Shown here: piece by piece, positions 1-10,190 of the stretch | How the letters are laid out: each line of letters starts with the position of its first letter | How positions within the stretch are numbered: the stretch's first letter is position 1 | Assembly: GCA_029204225.1 (NCBI GenBank) | Contig: MU831873.1 | Location: 35,247 to 99,246, forward strand | Length of the DNA: 64,000 nucleotides | Origin: Diphasiastrum complanatum | Taxonomy: Eukaryota > Streptophyta > Lycopodiopsida > Lycopodiales > Lycopodiaceae | Direction: 5' to 3' | Notes under the pieces: generated by a model | Told to the model about the DNA's origin: nothing | Databases searched by the model: none | Seen by the model: the letters and a program-made list of their open reading frames with translations, nothing else | Translations under genes and position numbers: made by a program

Positions 1-2
1 TG

Positions 3-1196
3 TCCGTCGGGGGCCAGGAGTCCGGTGGGCCAAAACAGGCGCTCTTCCGGGGCAAACCTGTATTTGGTTTTTTGGTCTTGCTTTGACACATTATGGTCGC
101 TGACTCTGATGCCAGCATGGCAATGATGCAAGTCATTCTGCAAGCCTATAGATAGTTCTTAGGGTAGTGACAGACAGCCCGTAAATCGGAGGTCAAAAAC
201 TCATTATGGCCATTGTGCCTCCCATATCAAAATTCAAGGTTTCACATGCTGCATTTCATGCCCGTTCCTCTGATAACGGGTGAGATGGCATGTGTGACAC
301 GTCGTCATGACTTGTGGAAGTCCATCGAGTCTGTTTACGACATCCGTCGGGGGCCAGGAGTTCGGTGGGCTGAAACGGGCGCTCTTCCAGGGCAAACCTG
401 TATTTGGTTTTTTGGTCTTGCTTTGACACATTATGGTCGGTGATTCTGATGCCAGTATGGCAACGACGCAAGTCATTCTGCAAGCCTATAGAAGGTTGTT
501 AGGGCAGTTACAGACGGCCCATAAATTGGAGGTCAAAAACTCATTATGGCCATTGTGTTTTCCATGTCAAAATTCAGGGTTTCACATTGTGCAAAAAGCC
601 GCATTTCATGCTCGTTCCTCTGATAACGGGTGGGATGGCATGCGTGTCATGACTCGTGGAAGTCCATCAAGTCCGTCTATGATGTCCGTCGGGGGCCAGG
701 AGTCTGGTGGGCCAAAACAGGCGCTCTACATTTGAGCTGGAGACAGAGAAGTATTTCATCTTCCGATGCCTTGTATACTATGCAAACGAAGTGAAAATGC
801 CATTATTTAATCAGAGAGCAACCAGACATTCGTTATTCTTGATTTAATACGTTCGTCGAGGGCCAGGAGTCCGGTGGGCCGAAACAGGCGCTCTTCCGAG
901 GCAAACATGTATTTGGTTTTTGGTCCTGCTTTGACACATTATTGTCTGTGACTCTGATGCCAGTATGGCAACGACGCAAGTCATTCTGCAAGCCTATAGA
1001 TAGTTCTTTGAGCAGTGACAGACAGCCCGTAAATCGGAGGTCTAAAACTCATTATGGCCATTGTGTTTCCCATGTCAAAATTCAGGGTTTTAGATGGTGC
1101 AAGAAGCTGGATTTCGTGCCCGTTTCTCTGATGATGGGTGGGATGGCATGCGTGACACATCGTCATGACTCGTGGAAGTCCATCGAGTCCATCTAC
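3..1196. repeat. Satellite-like tandem array, ~341-bp unit
   Basis: Units begin with TCCGTCGGGGGCCAGGAG or a variant at about 3, 343, 685 and 851. Units 1 (3-342), 2 (343-684) and 4 (851-1196) are full length at 340-346 bp. Unit 3 keeps only its first ~42 bp (685-727) and is followed by a unique 123-bp spacer (728-850). Units differ by scattered substitutions and small indels, for example variants of GGTGGGCCRAAACAGGCGCTCTTCC. The array begins at the window edge, so it probably continues to the left. The short ORFs in it are not conserved between units, so I see no coding role. Confidence 0.9.
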
Positions 1197-2319
1197 GGAA
1201 AAATGAGAAAATGAGAAGTGTTCATTGTGAGGAGTTGCAAGACTGGAAAGATTTCTAAGTTGATTTACTTCTATACTACCTATAATTATGCAAGATCGTT
1301 GGCATACTTCTTTGAGCATAAATAAATATAACCACATGTTTAAGACCATGGTATTCATCACCCACATGTCAAAACTTGTAGACATTCATTACACTTGGTC
1401 CATCAAAAATTTGTCAAACAAAAACCATAAGACTAGTTGCTCTGAATTTTTTTTCTCAAAAAACCATAAAATTAGTAGCGCAAAAAACCGTTGCTTGAAA
1501 AAAATGTATTTTGGAGTTCCCATTCATGTTTCCTCTGCTTCCCTGCAAAAACGTAGCCATAGTCAGTAAGGACTCTTGTACGTATAAATCACAATTACTT
1601 GTAACAACAAAATGACAATGAGAATAGGCCTTGAGCCTTCATTCTTGATCTTGCTTTAATAATCTCCAGACACTGTGTTACTATAAACTCATCATTTTCC
1701 ACATTGATGCAATGCATGTTGTTATGCCAAGACTCTTCAGCCATATGGCCTACACCAACAAATTATCAAAAATCACGTCCCTGGGCAATGTACAAAGCTC
1801 AAGCATAAATCTGCAAGAAACATATACTTATTTAGCTTTCCTAACCATAGTATAAACTAAACATGTAAACTAAAATATGGTCCATACATCTAGTCAATTT
1901 ACATACCTGCAGAAGCTCAAGGACCTCTCTGCACCACCACGACATGCGACATTGTTCATGGTAGTGCAATCAGAGTTTAGTGTCAAGGATCTTACTGGCA
2001 GTATAGTTAGCTAATTTGCAAGCAAACTAACATCAGTCAGATAAGCAGTAAAGAGAGATCACACACCAGCCCAAGAGAACACTTCTGAACTGTATTAACA
2101 AAAGAGACTGAAAGGTACATATACACAGTCTAATTTTTGTGGGGTACCGATGCATGGCAGTTTGGTCCCGATTACGGGTTGCATGTCCCAACTTACACTA
2201 CATGTGTCGTTAAATTGACACTCATGCATACTATCACAAAAGTAGTAAAAAACTCAAAATCACTGCTAAACATGGAAAGTCATGAACTGTAAGAGAAACT
2301 CGAGCTTACTTATTCTAAC
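1197..2319. other. Non-coding stretch, probably partly LTR
   Basis: AT-rich sequence with no supported gene. The right part must contain the 3' LTR of the minus-strand copia that starts at 2320, but I could not find the far LTR end. On the minus strand, CTGCAG followed by GTATGT at 1912-1901 is a good splice-donor consensus, so a small exon relic is possible; nothing else supports it. Confidence 0.4.
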
Positions 2320-2320
2320 A

Positions 2321-2330
2321 CTCTCCCTTA
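2321..2330 (-). other. Polypurine tract and 3' LTR start of element A
   Basis: The minus strand reads TAAGGGAGAG and then TGTTAGAATA, a purine run followed by a TG-starting LTR. It lies just after the RNase H stop, where a copia polypurine tract is expected. Confidence 0.65.
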
Positions 2331-2334
2331 AGCC

Positions 2335-3410
2335 CTAGTTTATCTTTCTTACAAGAAGTTTTTCTCTAAATAACTGAAACTTATCAGTACTTAAAGGTTT
2401 AGTGAATATATCAGCTAACTGATTCTCTGTCTTACAATGCACTACGTCTATTTCATTAGATAACAACTTCTCTCTAATGGAATGATACTTAATTTCTATA
2501 TGCTTCATGCGTGCATGAAATACAAGATTGTTAGCTAGCTGTATAGCGCTCTGGCTGTCACATCTGATCACAGTAGGCTTATTCTATGGAATTCCAATGT
2601 CTTCTAACATTCTTCTTAGCCAAATTGCTTCCTGCGTAGCTGAAATTGTGCTTTGTATTCTGCTTCTGTAGTAGAAAGAGAAACTGTGTCTTGTTTCTTA
2701 CTTGACCAAGAAAATACACCATTACCATCATGAAATACATAATCTGTGGTAGATCTCCTGTCATCAATACAGCCTACCCAATCTGAATCACCAAAGCCCT
2801 GTAAAATTGGTAAAGTATGTTGCCTCTCATACAACAATCCATGGGTTAACATGCCCTTCACATACCGAAGAATTCTCTTCGTTGCTTTTTAGTGAATCTC
2901 TCTAGGAGTAGCCATGAATTGACTTACAACGCTTACATCACAACTTATGTCAGGACGAGTAGTTGTGAGATAAATCAGCGAACCAACTAATTGACGAAAT
3001 AAAGTGGCATCAACTAGTGCACTCTCATCCTAGTTAGATAGTTTCTTACCAACCTCCACAGGTGTGGATACTAGCTTGTTATCGCACATTTTGAAATGCT
3101 TCAAAATCTCATTCACATACTTTGTTTGTGCTAGTGCGATACTACTGCAACCTTGCCATACTTCCACTCCCAAACAGTAGTGCATCAAGCCAAGATCAGT
3201 CATTTCAAAACTAGAAGATAAGTCCTTCTTGATTGCACCAATCAAATCATCATCATTTTCTGTGATTATGAGGTTGTCTACGTACAGCACAATCAGTGTG
3301 ATACTAGAGTCACGAGCAAAGTAGTAAAGATTGAAATCTGAAGAAGTGCGTATCAAACCTCTAGATAGGAGATGCTCATCAAAGTGGCTATACCAATCTT
3401 CTGAAGGCCA
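2335..3410 (-). pseudogene. Copia RT C-terminal part and RNase H (element A)
   Basis: The RT part (about 3356-2870) shows the active-site strand as YVDN instead of YVDD, followed by EMTDLG and a YCLGVEVW-type segment. The TRPDI motif and the DSDWVGC / SLSTTEAEYKA RNase H signatures follow in the interval 3000-2616. The last part (2571-2335) carries CDSQSAIQLANN and ends with DIFTKPL, typical of the copia RNase H C-terminus. Frame changes near 2870 and 2600 and in-frame stops near 2888 and 3030 break the reading. The N-terminal RT is missing through the deletion near 3400. Confidence 0.88.
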
Positions 3411-3896
3411 TGAACATACAACACATTTTCAATTACCTTCACAGGTCACTGCACCAACTCCATGAATTTGACACTTGTCGCCATTCGCCTACGCAACTCT
3501 ATCTCCATCATCAGTAAGCTCTAGGTTTTTAAACCATGATTTGTTTCCAGTCATGTGTCTCGTTGCTCCTGAGTCCATGTACCAATGCGTGTGATCAATG
3601 GAATGTTGTGATGCAAATGCTGTCGCAAATGTCGTGCCTTGATCTTTGTTATCACTATCGTTATCTTCTTTGACAAAATTGGTCAACTCCTTCACTTTGC
3701 CCCTCTTAATATCCACCTTTTTCTTGCGACAATCTCTTGCCCAATGTCTAGGCTTTTGGCAATAGAAACAATTGCCTTTCTTCTTCTTGTCTAATGTGGA
3801 TCCTTGATTGTCATCCTCCACATTCGACTTCTTGCATTGTTTCTTGTATTTATGCTTCCCTTTGGCTAGCATTGCTTGATCTTTCGATGTGGGAAG
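3411..3896 (-). pseudogene. Copia CCHC zinc knuckle and protease start (element A)
   Basis: The zinc knuckle CFYCQKPRHWARDC (CX2CX4HX4C) lies at about 3770-3729, followed by a lysine-rich linker. The protease active site is YMDSGATRHMTG at about 3585-3550. The reading continues through a KEVLYV-like segment and then jumps into RT. The frame is the same as the gag ORF upstream; the two are separated only by a TGA at 3899-3897. Confidence 0.88.
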
Positions 3897-4489
3897 TCAA
3901 GTTTTTACCACTTCACACCTTTGTTCCTCCTGTAGGATGATGCCATGAAGATTTTCAAATGTTGGTAGCCTCTCCCTCAAAGCAATGCCACTTGCAAACA
4001 TTTGGAAATTTTCAGATAGGCCATTTATAGCTGTGTGAACTAGCTCAACATCTCTTATTGGCTCTCCAATGGCTGTCAACTGATCTCGTAACTCCTTTAT
4101 TTGTGTGAAATAGGACCCTATGCCCTCATTCTCCTCCATGCGAACACTTATGAGTTTGGTCCTCATTACATCATTCAAGAGGGGTTCGTCGTCTAAAATA
4201 GTGTTTTGAGTGCATCCCAAGCGCCTCTTTCTGATACAACTTCACTAATGTGAGCAATGACATGATCCTTCACTGACAAATTTATCAAGGATAAGGCGTT
4301 CTGTGCCCTTTTGTCAAATGCACAAATATCGGCTGGAGTTGTAGTTGGCCGTTATTCCACCTCAGTGACAATGTCCCACAGCTCCTTTTCCATGAAAATA
4401 CTTTTCATTTTGAATTTCCAAATGCTATAATTGGATACCCTGTCCAATCTACTAGCTTCTCCAAGCATGGATTCCTCCAATCCTGCCAT
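3897..4489 (-). pseudogene. Copia gag, N-terminal part (element A)
   Basis: An ATG at 4489 opens a UBN2-type gag with the NYSIWKFKMKS motif, as in other copia gags in this window. An in-frame stop occurs near 4355. A frameshift near 4205 moves the reading into the stretch 4220-3897, which holds EGIGSYFTQIKELRDQL and a LPTFENLHGIILQEEQR segment. Gag forms the virus-like particle in this family; this copy cannot encode it. Confidence 0.8.
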
Positions 4490-4904
4490 TTCGCCAAAAG
4501 TTGCTCCTATAGCGCCTTAATGAGGCCCAATGACAAGCTTATAGAGCAATTTAGACTTCTAAAACTCAACTTTAAGGTCTGACCAAAAAAGTTTCAGGAC
4601 CTTCCGCCGCTTTTCCGCCAAATCGGAAGCCCAATCCGTGTCATCCTCCGAAATGCCCTTTGTCACCAATTCTTAACTACTTGCCCACTGGAATGGTAAA
4701 ACGACTTTTGGTGCGCTCCAAACACTTTCTCCGCAGCAATCTCTCTGTTTTTAGGTACCGTACTTGCAGGGTGAAGTCCCTTCCTACCCTTAATTTGGAG
4801 GATTTTGGCTTTTGGACGGCCCTAAACGGAGAAAAGAGCTAAAAGATAAGGGCCTTTGAAGAAAATGCACTATTTCTTCACCTTGAAGTAAAACTTTTCT
4901 TTAA
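4490..4904. other. No supported gene
   Basis: This lies between the gag start of element A (minus) and the SWIM relic (plus). No primer-binding site, LTR end or conserved ORF was seen. Confidence 0.4.
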
Positions 4905-5762
4905 ATGAATTTAAGCTTTTGGGTCCCTTTCAACTTTAAAATTTTTAATGAAATTGAAGATTACAATGCACGTGACACTTTTTGGGCAATTAGAAGAACT
5001 GTTTTAAATAGTCATGTAAAGTGCTTGGATTGGCTACCACGACAAGGCAAATGTGGTAAATTAATTTCAAATTCAACAAAAGGGGCTCCCGCCCCATGTA
5101 TTCTATCCACAAGAACACATCCCAATGGCAAGACACAATAAATGATGTGGTTTTGCAATATTGATTGCACTCACACGTGGCATCCAGACAAATGTATCTC
5201 TCCAACACCAGCAAAGGTGCCCAACATTTGGCCTGTCTCTTGTGGCACAAATGTAACACAAGCAAAGGTAGACATGCTCACCTTGGGGGGTTTTCAACTT
5301 GAGACAAAGTCACACCGCAAAGGAAGTGGGCCATCAAAAGCCCAGGCACCCCAACCAGGACACGATGGCACTCAGCCTTCAACTTGACCTGCCACAAATG
5401 ATGCTCACAATCCAAAGTATAGGCTAAATGTGTCACTGGTTGCACTAGAACAAATAAAAAGAGCACTATCATTGAATGCACGTGTATTGACGGAAAAGGT
5501 CATGGAGGAGTACAAGCATGAAATTTTTGTGATTGAGACAAATTTCTCTAAGGCAAATGGTAATTGTTATGATGTGCATATAGCCAGTAAGCCTATTTGC
5601 ACATGTCCTAATTTTCAATAGCGTCTCTTGGAGAAAAAGCCCTATTTGGCATGCAAGCACATCTTATATTTTCCTCCAAGTCATGGGCCTGGACCAAAAT
5701 TCCAATATGTTCATCTATTAGCCAATGTTGAAGGATGGGGAACTTCTTTTTGCACTATCCTG
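4905..5762 (+). pseudogene. SWIM zinc-finger protein relic
   Basis: One frame reads from the ATG at 4905 to about 5768 with only three stops inside (5139, 5385, 5619), so it looks like a decayed coding sequence. Near the end it shows ICTCPNFQ, a stop, then YLACKH, which together fit the CXCX(n)CXH pattern of a SWIM zinc finger. The upstream part includes a possible WL..GKCG segment that I cannot assign. SWIM domains occur in MULE transposases and FAR1-type plant proteins, and no MULE ends were seen. I infer a degenerate transposase-derived or host SWIM gene. Confidence 0.5.
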
Positions 5763-6650
5763 ATGTAGAACATATGCTTGACATGTAAACATCATGGTCA
5801 CGAAAAGAGTTTTGGAACACTAAACCCTATGGAAGAGGTGTAAATGTCATATCAGTTGATGAAATTTTCAGACTTGTAGTTTATTTCCAACATGAAATAT
5901 TCATCCAGTTTATGCAAGCTTCTTCTATTTGACATTTCTTTTTGTTGGACCTAATAGCTCTACACCAGTGTGTCTTCTTGTACCTGTTGTCGTCGATCTT
6001 AAGATTTGTGTTTCCCACCATACTTCAAGCATGTTTGTGGATGAGTTCTAAATATTGCTGGTATCGAGGATATGAAGAAATAATTAATGGGTATTGCCAC
6101 TTTGTTGGTTGTGTATAGACATACTTGAAATATAATCCTCACTGCCTACATATTTGTCTACTTTTGAAAAGGAGTGATGGACTTTAGTGGACAGTTATTG
6201 CTTGAAGGCCAGATCTTTTCGAAGTGCTAACCAACAAGAAGATAGTGACATAACAAGTAGTGATTGTAGTTGGTAACAAAGAGCCACATGTGATTTGGAG
6301 TTAGAAGGAAAGATTGAATAATAATCAACTTCTATGCTGCAAACTACAAAGTTTAATAACTAAAATATACTAACAGGATCTAGTTGTTCATCAACACAAC
6401 CAATATGAAAACTAAGTAATCATATAATTCATCGAATTTTAATAATACACGAAAACCTCAAATGATAAATTTTTTGCTTTGTCATCTATAACCTCCAAAC
6501 ATACTAAAATTGCTAATGTCATCAAAGTACTTGAATATATAAAAAGTGAAAAAACCAGGATGAAGGGCGAGCGAAAGACTGGGATGAAGGATGAGTGGGT
6601 GCTCAAGATGCTCATCTTTTTCATGAAACTGCTCGCCGGGAAATGCTCGC
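5763..6650. other. AT-rich, no supported gene
   Basis: No conserved ORF, LTR or RNA gene was recognised. Short ORFs at 6439-6757 overlap on both strands and look accidental. Confidence 0.4.
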
Positions 6651-6654
6651 CAAA

Positions 6655-7010
6655 AATCATTCCCCGCAATCAAGGAGAAGCTTCCAAGCCTGGAGGCACT
6701 ACAAGGAGTTCTCATTTCCGAGGAGTGTAAGCAAGAGAACAAGCTATCGAAGATCAATCAACTTTCCTTGAAGGATGGTGGAGAGGAAAAAGCTTTCTTC
6801 TCAATGGACAAGCCAAGAGAAAGGAGAAAAGAGCAACATCAACATTTCAATAAGGACATATCCGAGGAGGAGAGTGATGAGGATTCATCAAAATTATCAA
6901 CAAGTTGCAAATCCAACAAGAAGTGATTTTTTTTTTGTGATAAGAGGGGCATTTTGCTTCTAATTGTTTCAAGAAGAAAAAGTTCCTCAAGCAAGCTAAT
7001 CTTTTTGGAC
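6655..7010 (+). pseudogene. Copia gag C-terminal fragment
   Basis: It matches the gag linker and knuckle of elements B and C: a LPSLEALQGVLIS-like segment at about 6672-6715, ENKLSK, then a lysine-rich stretch and a broken knuckle at about 6930-6985 where CDKRG and HFASNCFKKKK are in different frames. There are at least two frameshifts. It is an isolated fragment of the B/C-type gag. Confidence 0.65.
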
Positions 7011-7517
7011 TCCTTCAACAAGTAAAACTTCAATATAATGGTGCCTAAGCCTCACAAAACCAAATTGGATACATGATGGCTCAAATTAGAGGCAATCGAT
7101 CATATGTTTCAGCTTGTAACAAGATCCCCATATGAGAGTTATTCATGTTCAAAAGTCCCAAAAAAAAATACGCTAATTTTTAACTTTTTGAGACTCTTAA
7201 TGGTGTCCAAAAACTTCATGAAAAACTTGGGAAAGCTTTATTACACTTCTTAAAATGTGCATAAAAAGTATTGGCCAGGAATTTTATGAAAAACCCCAAA
7301 ATTAGTCCAAAAACCATGTTTTTTGACCAAAATTTGTGGATCAAATCCACAATTAAATCTTGTACTATTCTTTTCATCACTAATGTAATTCTATGGTGAT
7401 CTCCTTGTTTCTAGCTTTCTATGAACATGCTATCTTGATTGTCTTGTTCTCTTCTTGCTTTTAGCTTTACTTCATTGTTATTGCTATTAGATTGGAATTT
7501 GGCACATGGCATTGTTT
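7011..7517 (+). repeat. Probable U5 end of a copia LTR (element L)
   Basis: The stretch just before the primer-binding site at 7518 should be the 3' end of a 5' LTR. It is T-rich, as LTR ends often are. No matching second LTR was found in the window, so the start cannot be set. Confidence 0.35.
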
Positions 7518-7529
7518 TGGTATCAGAGC
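7518..7529 (+). other. Primer-binding site (initiator tRNA-Met)
   Basis: TGGTATCAGAGC, the usual plant copia primer-binding site for minus-strand cDNA synthesis. Confidence 0.75.
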
Positions 7530-8780
7530 ATAGATCCTAAATTCATGATGATTCTATGTGAATTTCATTAGATCTGATAAGTTTATTGCATTTGTAGCTT
7601 TTGTTTTGGTAATTTCGAACTTTGAAATTTTCAGATCTGTTCAAATTAATTTTCGATATTCAATTTCATTTTTCATTTTTAATTTGACTCCATAAGTTTG
7701 TAGAGCTTTGTTTTATCTTTAATTTGCACTAATTTGCAAGCCATTCCAAAAAGCTGTCAAAATAGGTGACTAGAATTTTCCTTTCACTTTGTTTGATTTT
7801 TTTAGATTTGATTTGAGTCTTTATTTCAAGTTTCTTTACATAAAATTTTAGAGCATTGTGTAGCTTTTATTTGATCTATATGGCAGGTCGTTTGGATTAG
7901 TATTCAAAGAGTTATGACAAATTTTGATTTCTAGCCTAGCTTTGCTAATTTTCTTCTTTCAAAATTTTCAGACCTATTATGTGGTTAATTCAACATATCA
8001 AATCACATTCAATTATTGATCTAATGCATAGCCTGATAAAGATTGTTGTTAGATTTTTAGAGGTATCGAGTTTGTGTGATTTGGATCAATATTAAGAAAG
8101 TTATGATTAAATTAGTAAAGATGAGTCAGATTTGCCAGAAACCTAAAAATTTTCTTTTGGATTTTTTTCTAAGTGAGAGAGAAACATTTCATTTTTTTAA
8201 ATCTGAAGTTTCATTTCTCCTGTAAATTTTTTTCAGCCTTCCATTTTGAAATTCGCCAGTCAAACTCGCACAAGGCCGGTCAAAATTGCACAAAAAAATC
8301 CTCATTATTAGGAAAAGCCGACAAGTATAGGAATCGAATCGACATCTTTTTCCAAAAGTTAACTTTGTAAAAAACTTGTAGCAAATTGACTTTTACAAAA
8401 TTGACAACATTTTTGAGATGCAAGAAACTTTTTGTTTATTGTTTTCAAATGCAAGAAATTTATGTGTAGTAAAGTAAGTAGGTTCATATAACGCTTATGT
8501 TACATAGCTTTATTGACAATTTGATTGCCGACAAAATATTACAAATTTACATTAATAGAGTTAGTTAATGTAAATTCGTAATATTTTGCCCACAAGCAAA
8601 TTGAGATGCAAGATTCATTTCTTGATGCAATAATCAATATCAAATTGTTAAATTTGGTGGGCCACTCAAATAATGTATTAAAGCCTAGAGCTAAACTAAT
8701 TATTTCTAAAACCTTGAACCGAAAACAATATATATGAAAATAAAAACCTTTTGTTTAGTATTTGATAGGCTCATAACCTA
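7530..8780. other. Leader of element L, non-coding
   Basis: AT-rich sequence with no supported ORF. At 8540-8590 there is an inverted pair around TTACATTAACTAAC/GTTAGTTAATGTAA-like sequence. Gag N-terminal coding is absent. Confidence 0.4.
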
Positions 8781-8814
8781 TAAGTGCTCAAACATGTAGG
8801 TTATGAGAACCTAC

Positions 8815-9697
8815 AAAATGTAAAAAGGGCCATTGGAAGAGTGAATGTCGCAAATTCTTGGCAGAACAAGACAAGGGAAAACCAAAGCAAGCAGGTAACC
8901 TTGTTGATGAGGGTGAGATTCAAGAATCTAGCATCTTCATATCTGCATTGTCATCTAATCAAGATGATCAAGCATGGTATATTGACTCGGGAGCCACAAG
9001 ACATATGACAGGTAACAAGAATTGGTTCAGTAGCTTGAAAGTGTTGGATAATGGAACATCCATTTCACAAGCAAATGGTGATGTGTGCAAGATCAAGGGG
9101 ATAGGCACTGCTTCAATCCAACTACCTGATGGCAAAAGTAGGATGATCAAGGAGGTACTTTACGTACCAGGTTTGAATAAAAATCTACTTTCTATTGGAG
9201 TCATTACTGATCAAAAGTTGAAAGTAGAATTGGCCCATGATCGTTGCTTTGTGAAGGATTTGAACCAAAAGTTCAAAGTTATTGCGAATGGAGTAAGGGA
9301 GCCCAATACTAAATTGTATAGGTTGAATGCTACAATCAAGGGGCAACATGGACTGGTCACTTGAACTTAGGAAGCCTCAGTTTGATGAGAAAATTGGAGA
9401 TGGTAACAAGATTGACTACCATAGAAGACCACTTGAAATTGATGTGCGAATCATGTGTATATGGGAAGCAGCATCAAGAGAAGTTCAATAAAGGTGGTGT
9501 TACAAGGGCAAAGAACATCCTGGATTTGATCCACACAAATTTATGCAGGCCTATGAGGACTATGTCCTTAGGTAAAGCCTTCTATTTCATGACCTTTATT
9601 GATGAGATGTCACGTAAGACATGGATCTACTTCTTGAAGAAGAAATCGGATGCATTTGACAAGAAAGTTCTCTTCCAAGTTAGATCCAAATTTGGTG
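8815..9697 (+). pseudogene. Copia knuckle remnant, protease and integrase start (element L)
   Basis: The second half of a knuckle (GHWKSEC) is at about 8826-8846. The frame 8858-9364 contains the protease site WYIDSGATRHMTG and a KEVLYVPGLNKNLLS motif. After a frameshift at about 9355, the frame 9361-9705 carries GHLNLGSL and CESCVYGK (HHCC zinc region) and the first integrase Asp context (DLIHTNLC, FMTFIDEMS). The second Asp and the Glu are missing because the sequence ends at the junction with element B. Confidence 0.85.
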
Positions 9698-10190
9698 CTA
9701 GATAGCTTGTTTGAAAGCTAGTTTTGTCTAGTTTTTGTAGCAGTTTGTTTCAATCCATTTGGTAGAGCCAGTCAAAAGTTATAATATTTTTAAGAGGGTT
9801 AGGTAGGGCACCTAGACCTGTTTGATCATATCTTGCTAGTTTGACCAAAAAATTCAAGAAGAGGCTTGCCAATGTCATCTATTTGAAATATAGTCATCAT
9901 TTTGAAGTCATAGCCACTTTCTTTCATACAATGGGCTTGTATTTGAGTCATTTGTGGATTCTTGGAGTGTTTCACATGTGCCAAAGATATTTTGACCCAA
10001 ACTTGTCCTATACTCCATCAATTGATGAGAGGTTGATCTAGTTTGAGAGAGATTGGTAGAGCTAGTGAGACCCATCTCACATTTTGTTGCAAGATCTTGC
10101 ATAGGAGTTGGTAGTACACCTTTCAAGGATCCTGTAGTGAGAGAGAAGCAACATTTATTGTCTCATTACAAGGAGTCTTCACTACTTTTG

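Larger units (their letters stand above)
2320..4489 (-). mobile_element. Ty1/copia element A, internally deleted, minus strand
   Basis: Read on the minus strand, the order is gag, CCHC knuckle, protease start, RT C-terminal part, RNase H, polypurine tract, LTR start. This is copia order but without integrase and the N-terminal half of RT. The protease reading runs straight into RT at about 3390-3420, so one deletion removed the middle. Frameshifts and stops make it inactive. No primer-binding site or 5' LTR is visible upstream of the gag ATG, so the 5' end is lost or replaced. Confidence 0.85.
7518..9697 (+). mobile_element. Ty1/copia element L, truncated
   Basis: It opens with TGGTATCAGAGC (7518-7529), complementary to the 3' end of initiator tRNA-Met. 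A non-coding AT-rich leader of about 1.25 kb follows. The coding part starts inside the zinc knuckle at about 8815, so most of gag is deleted. Protease and the first part of integrase follow, and the element breaks off at about 9697 in a sequence that belongs to element B. Confidence 0.75.

Noticed and set aside
3-1196. CRISPR-like array
   Set aside because: Units are ~341 bp and adjacent, without spacers of constant length, and the context is a plant genome.
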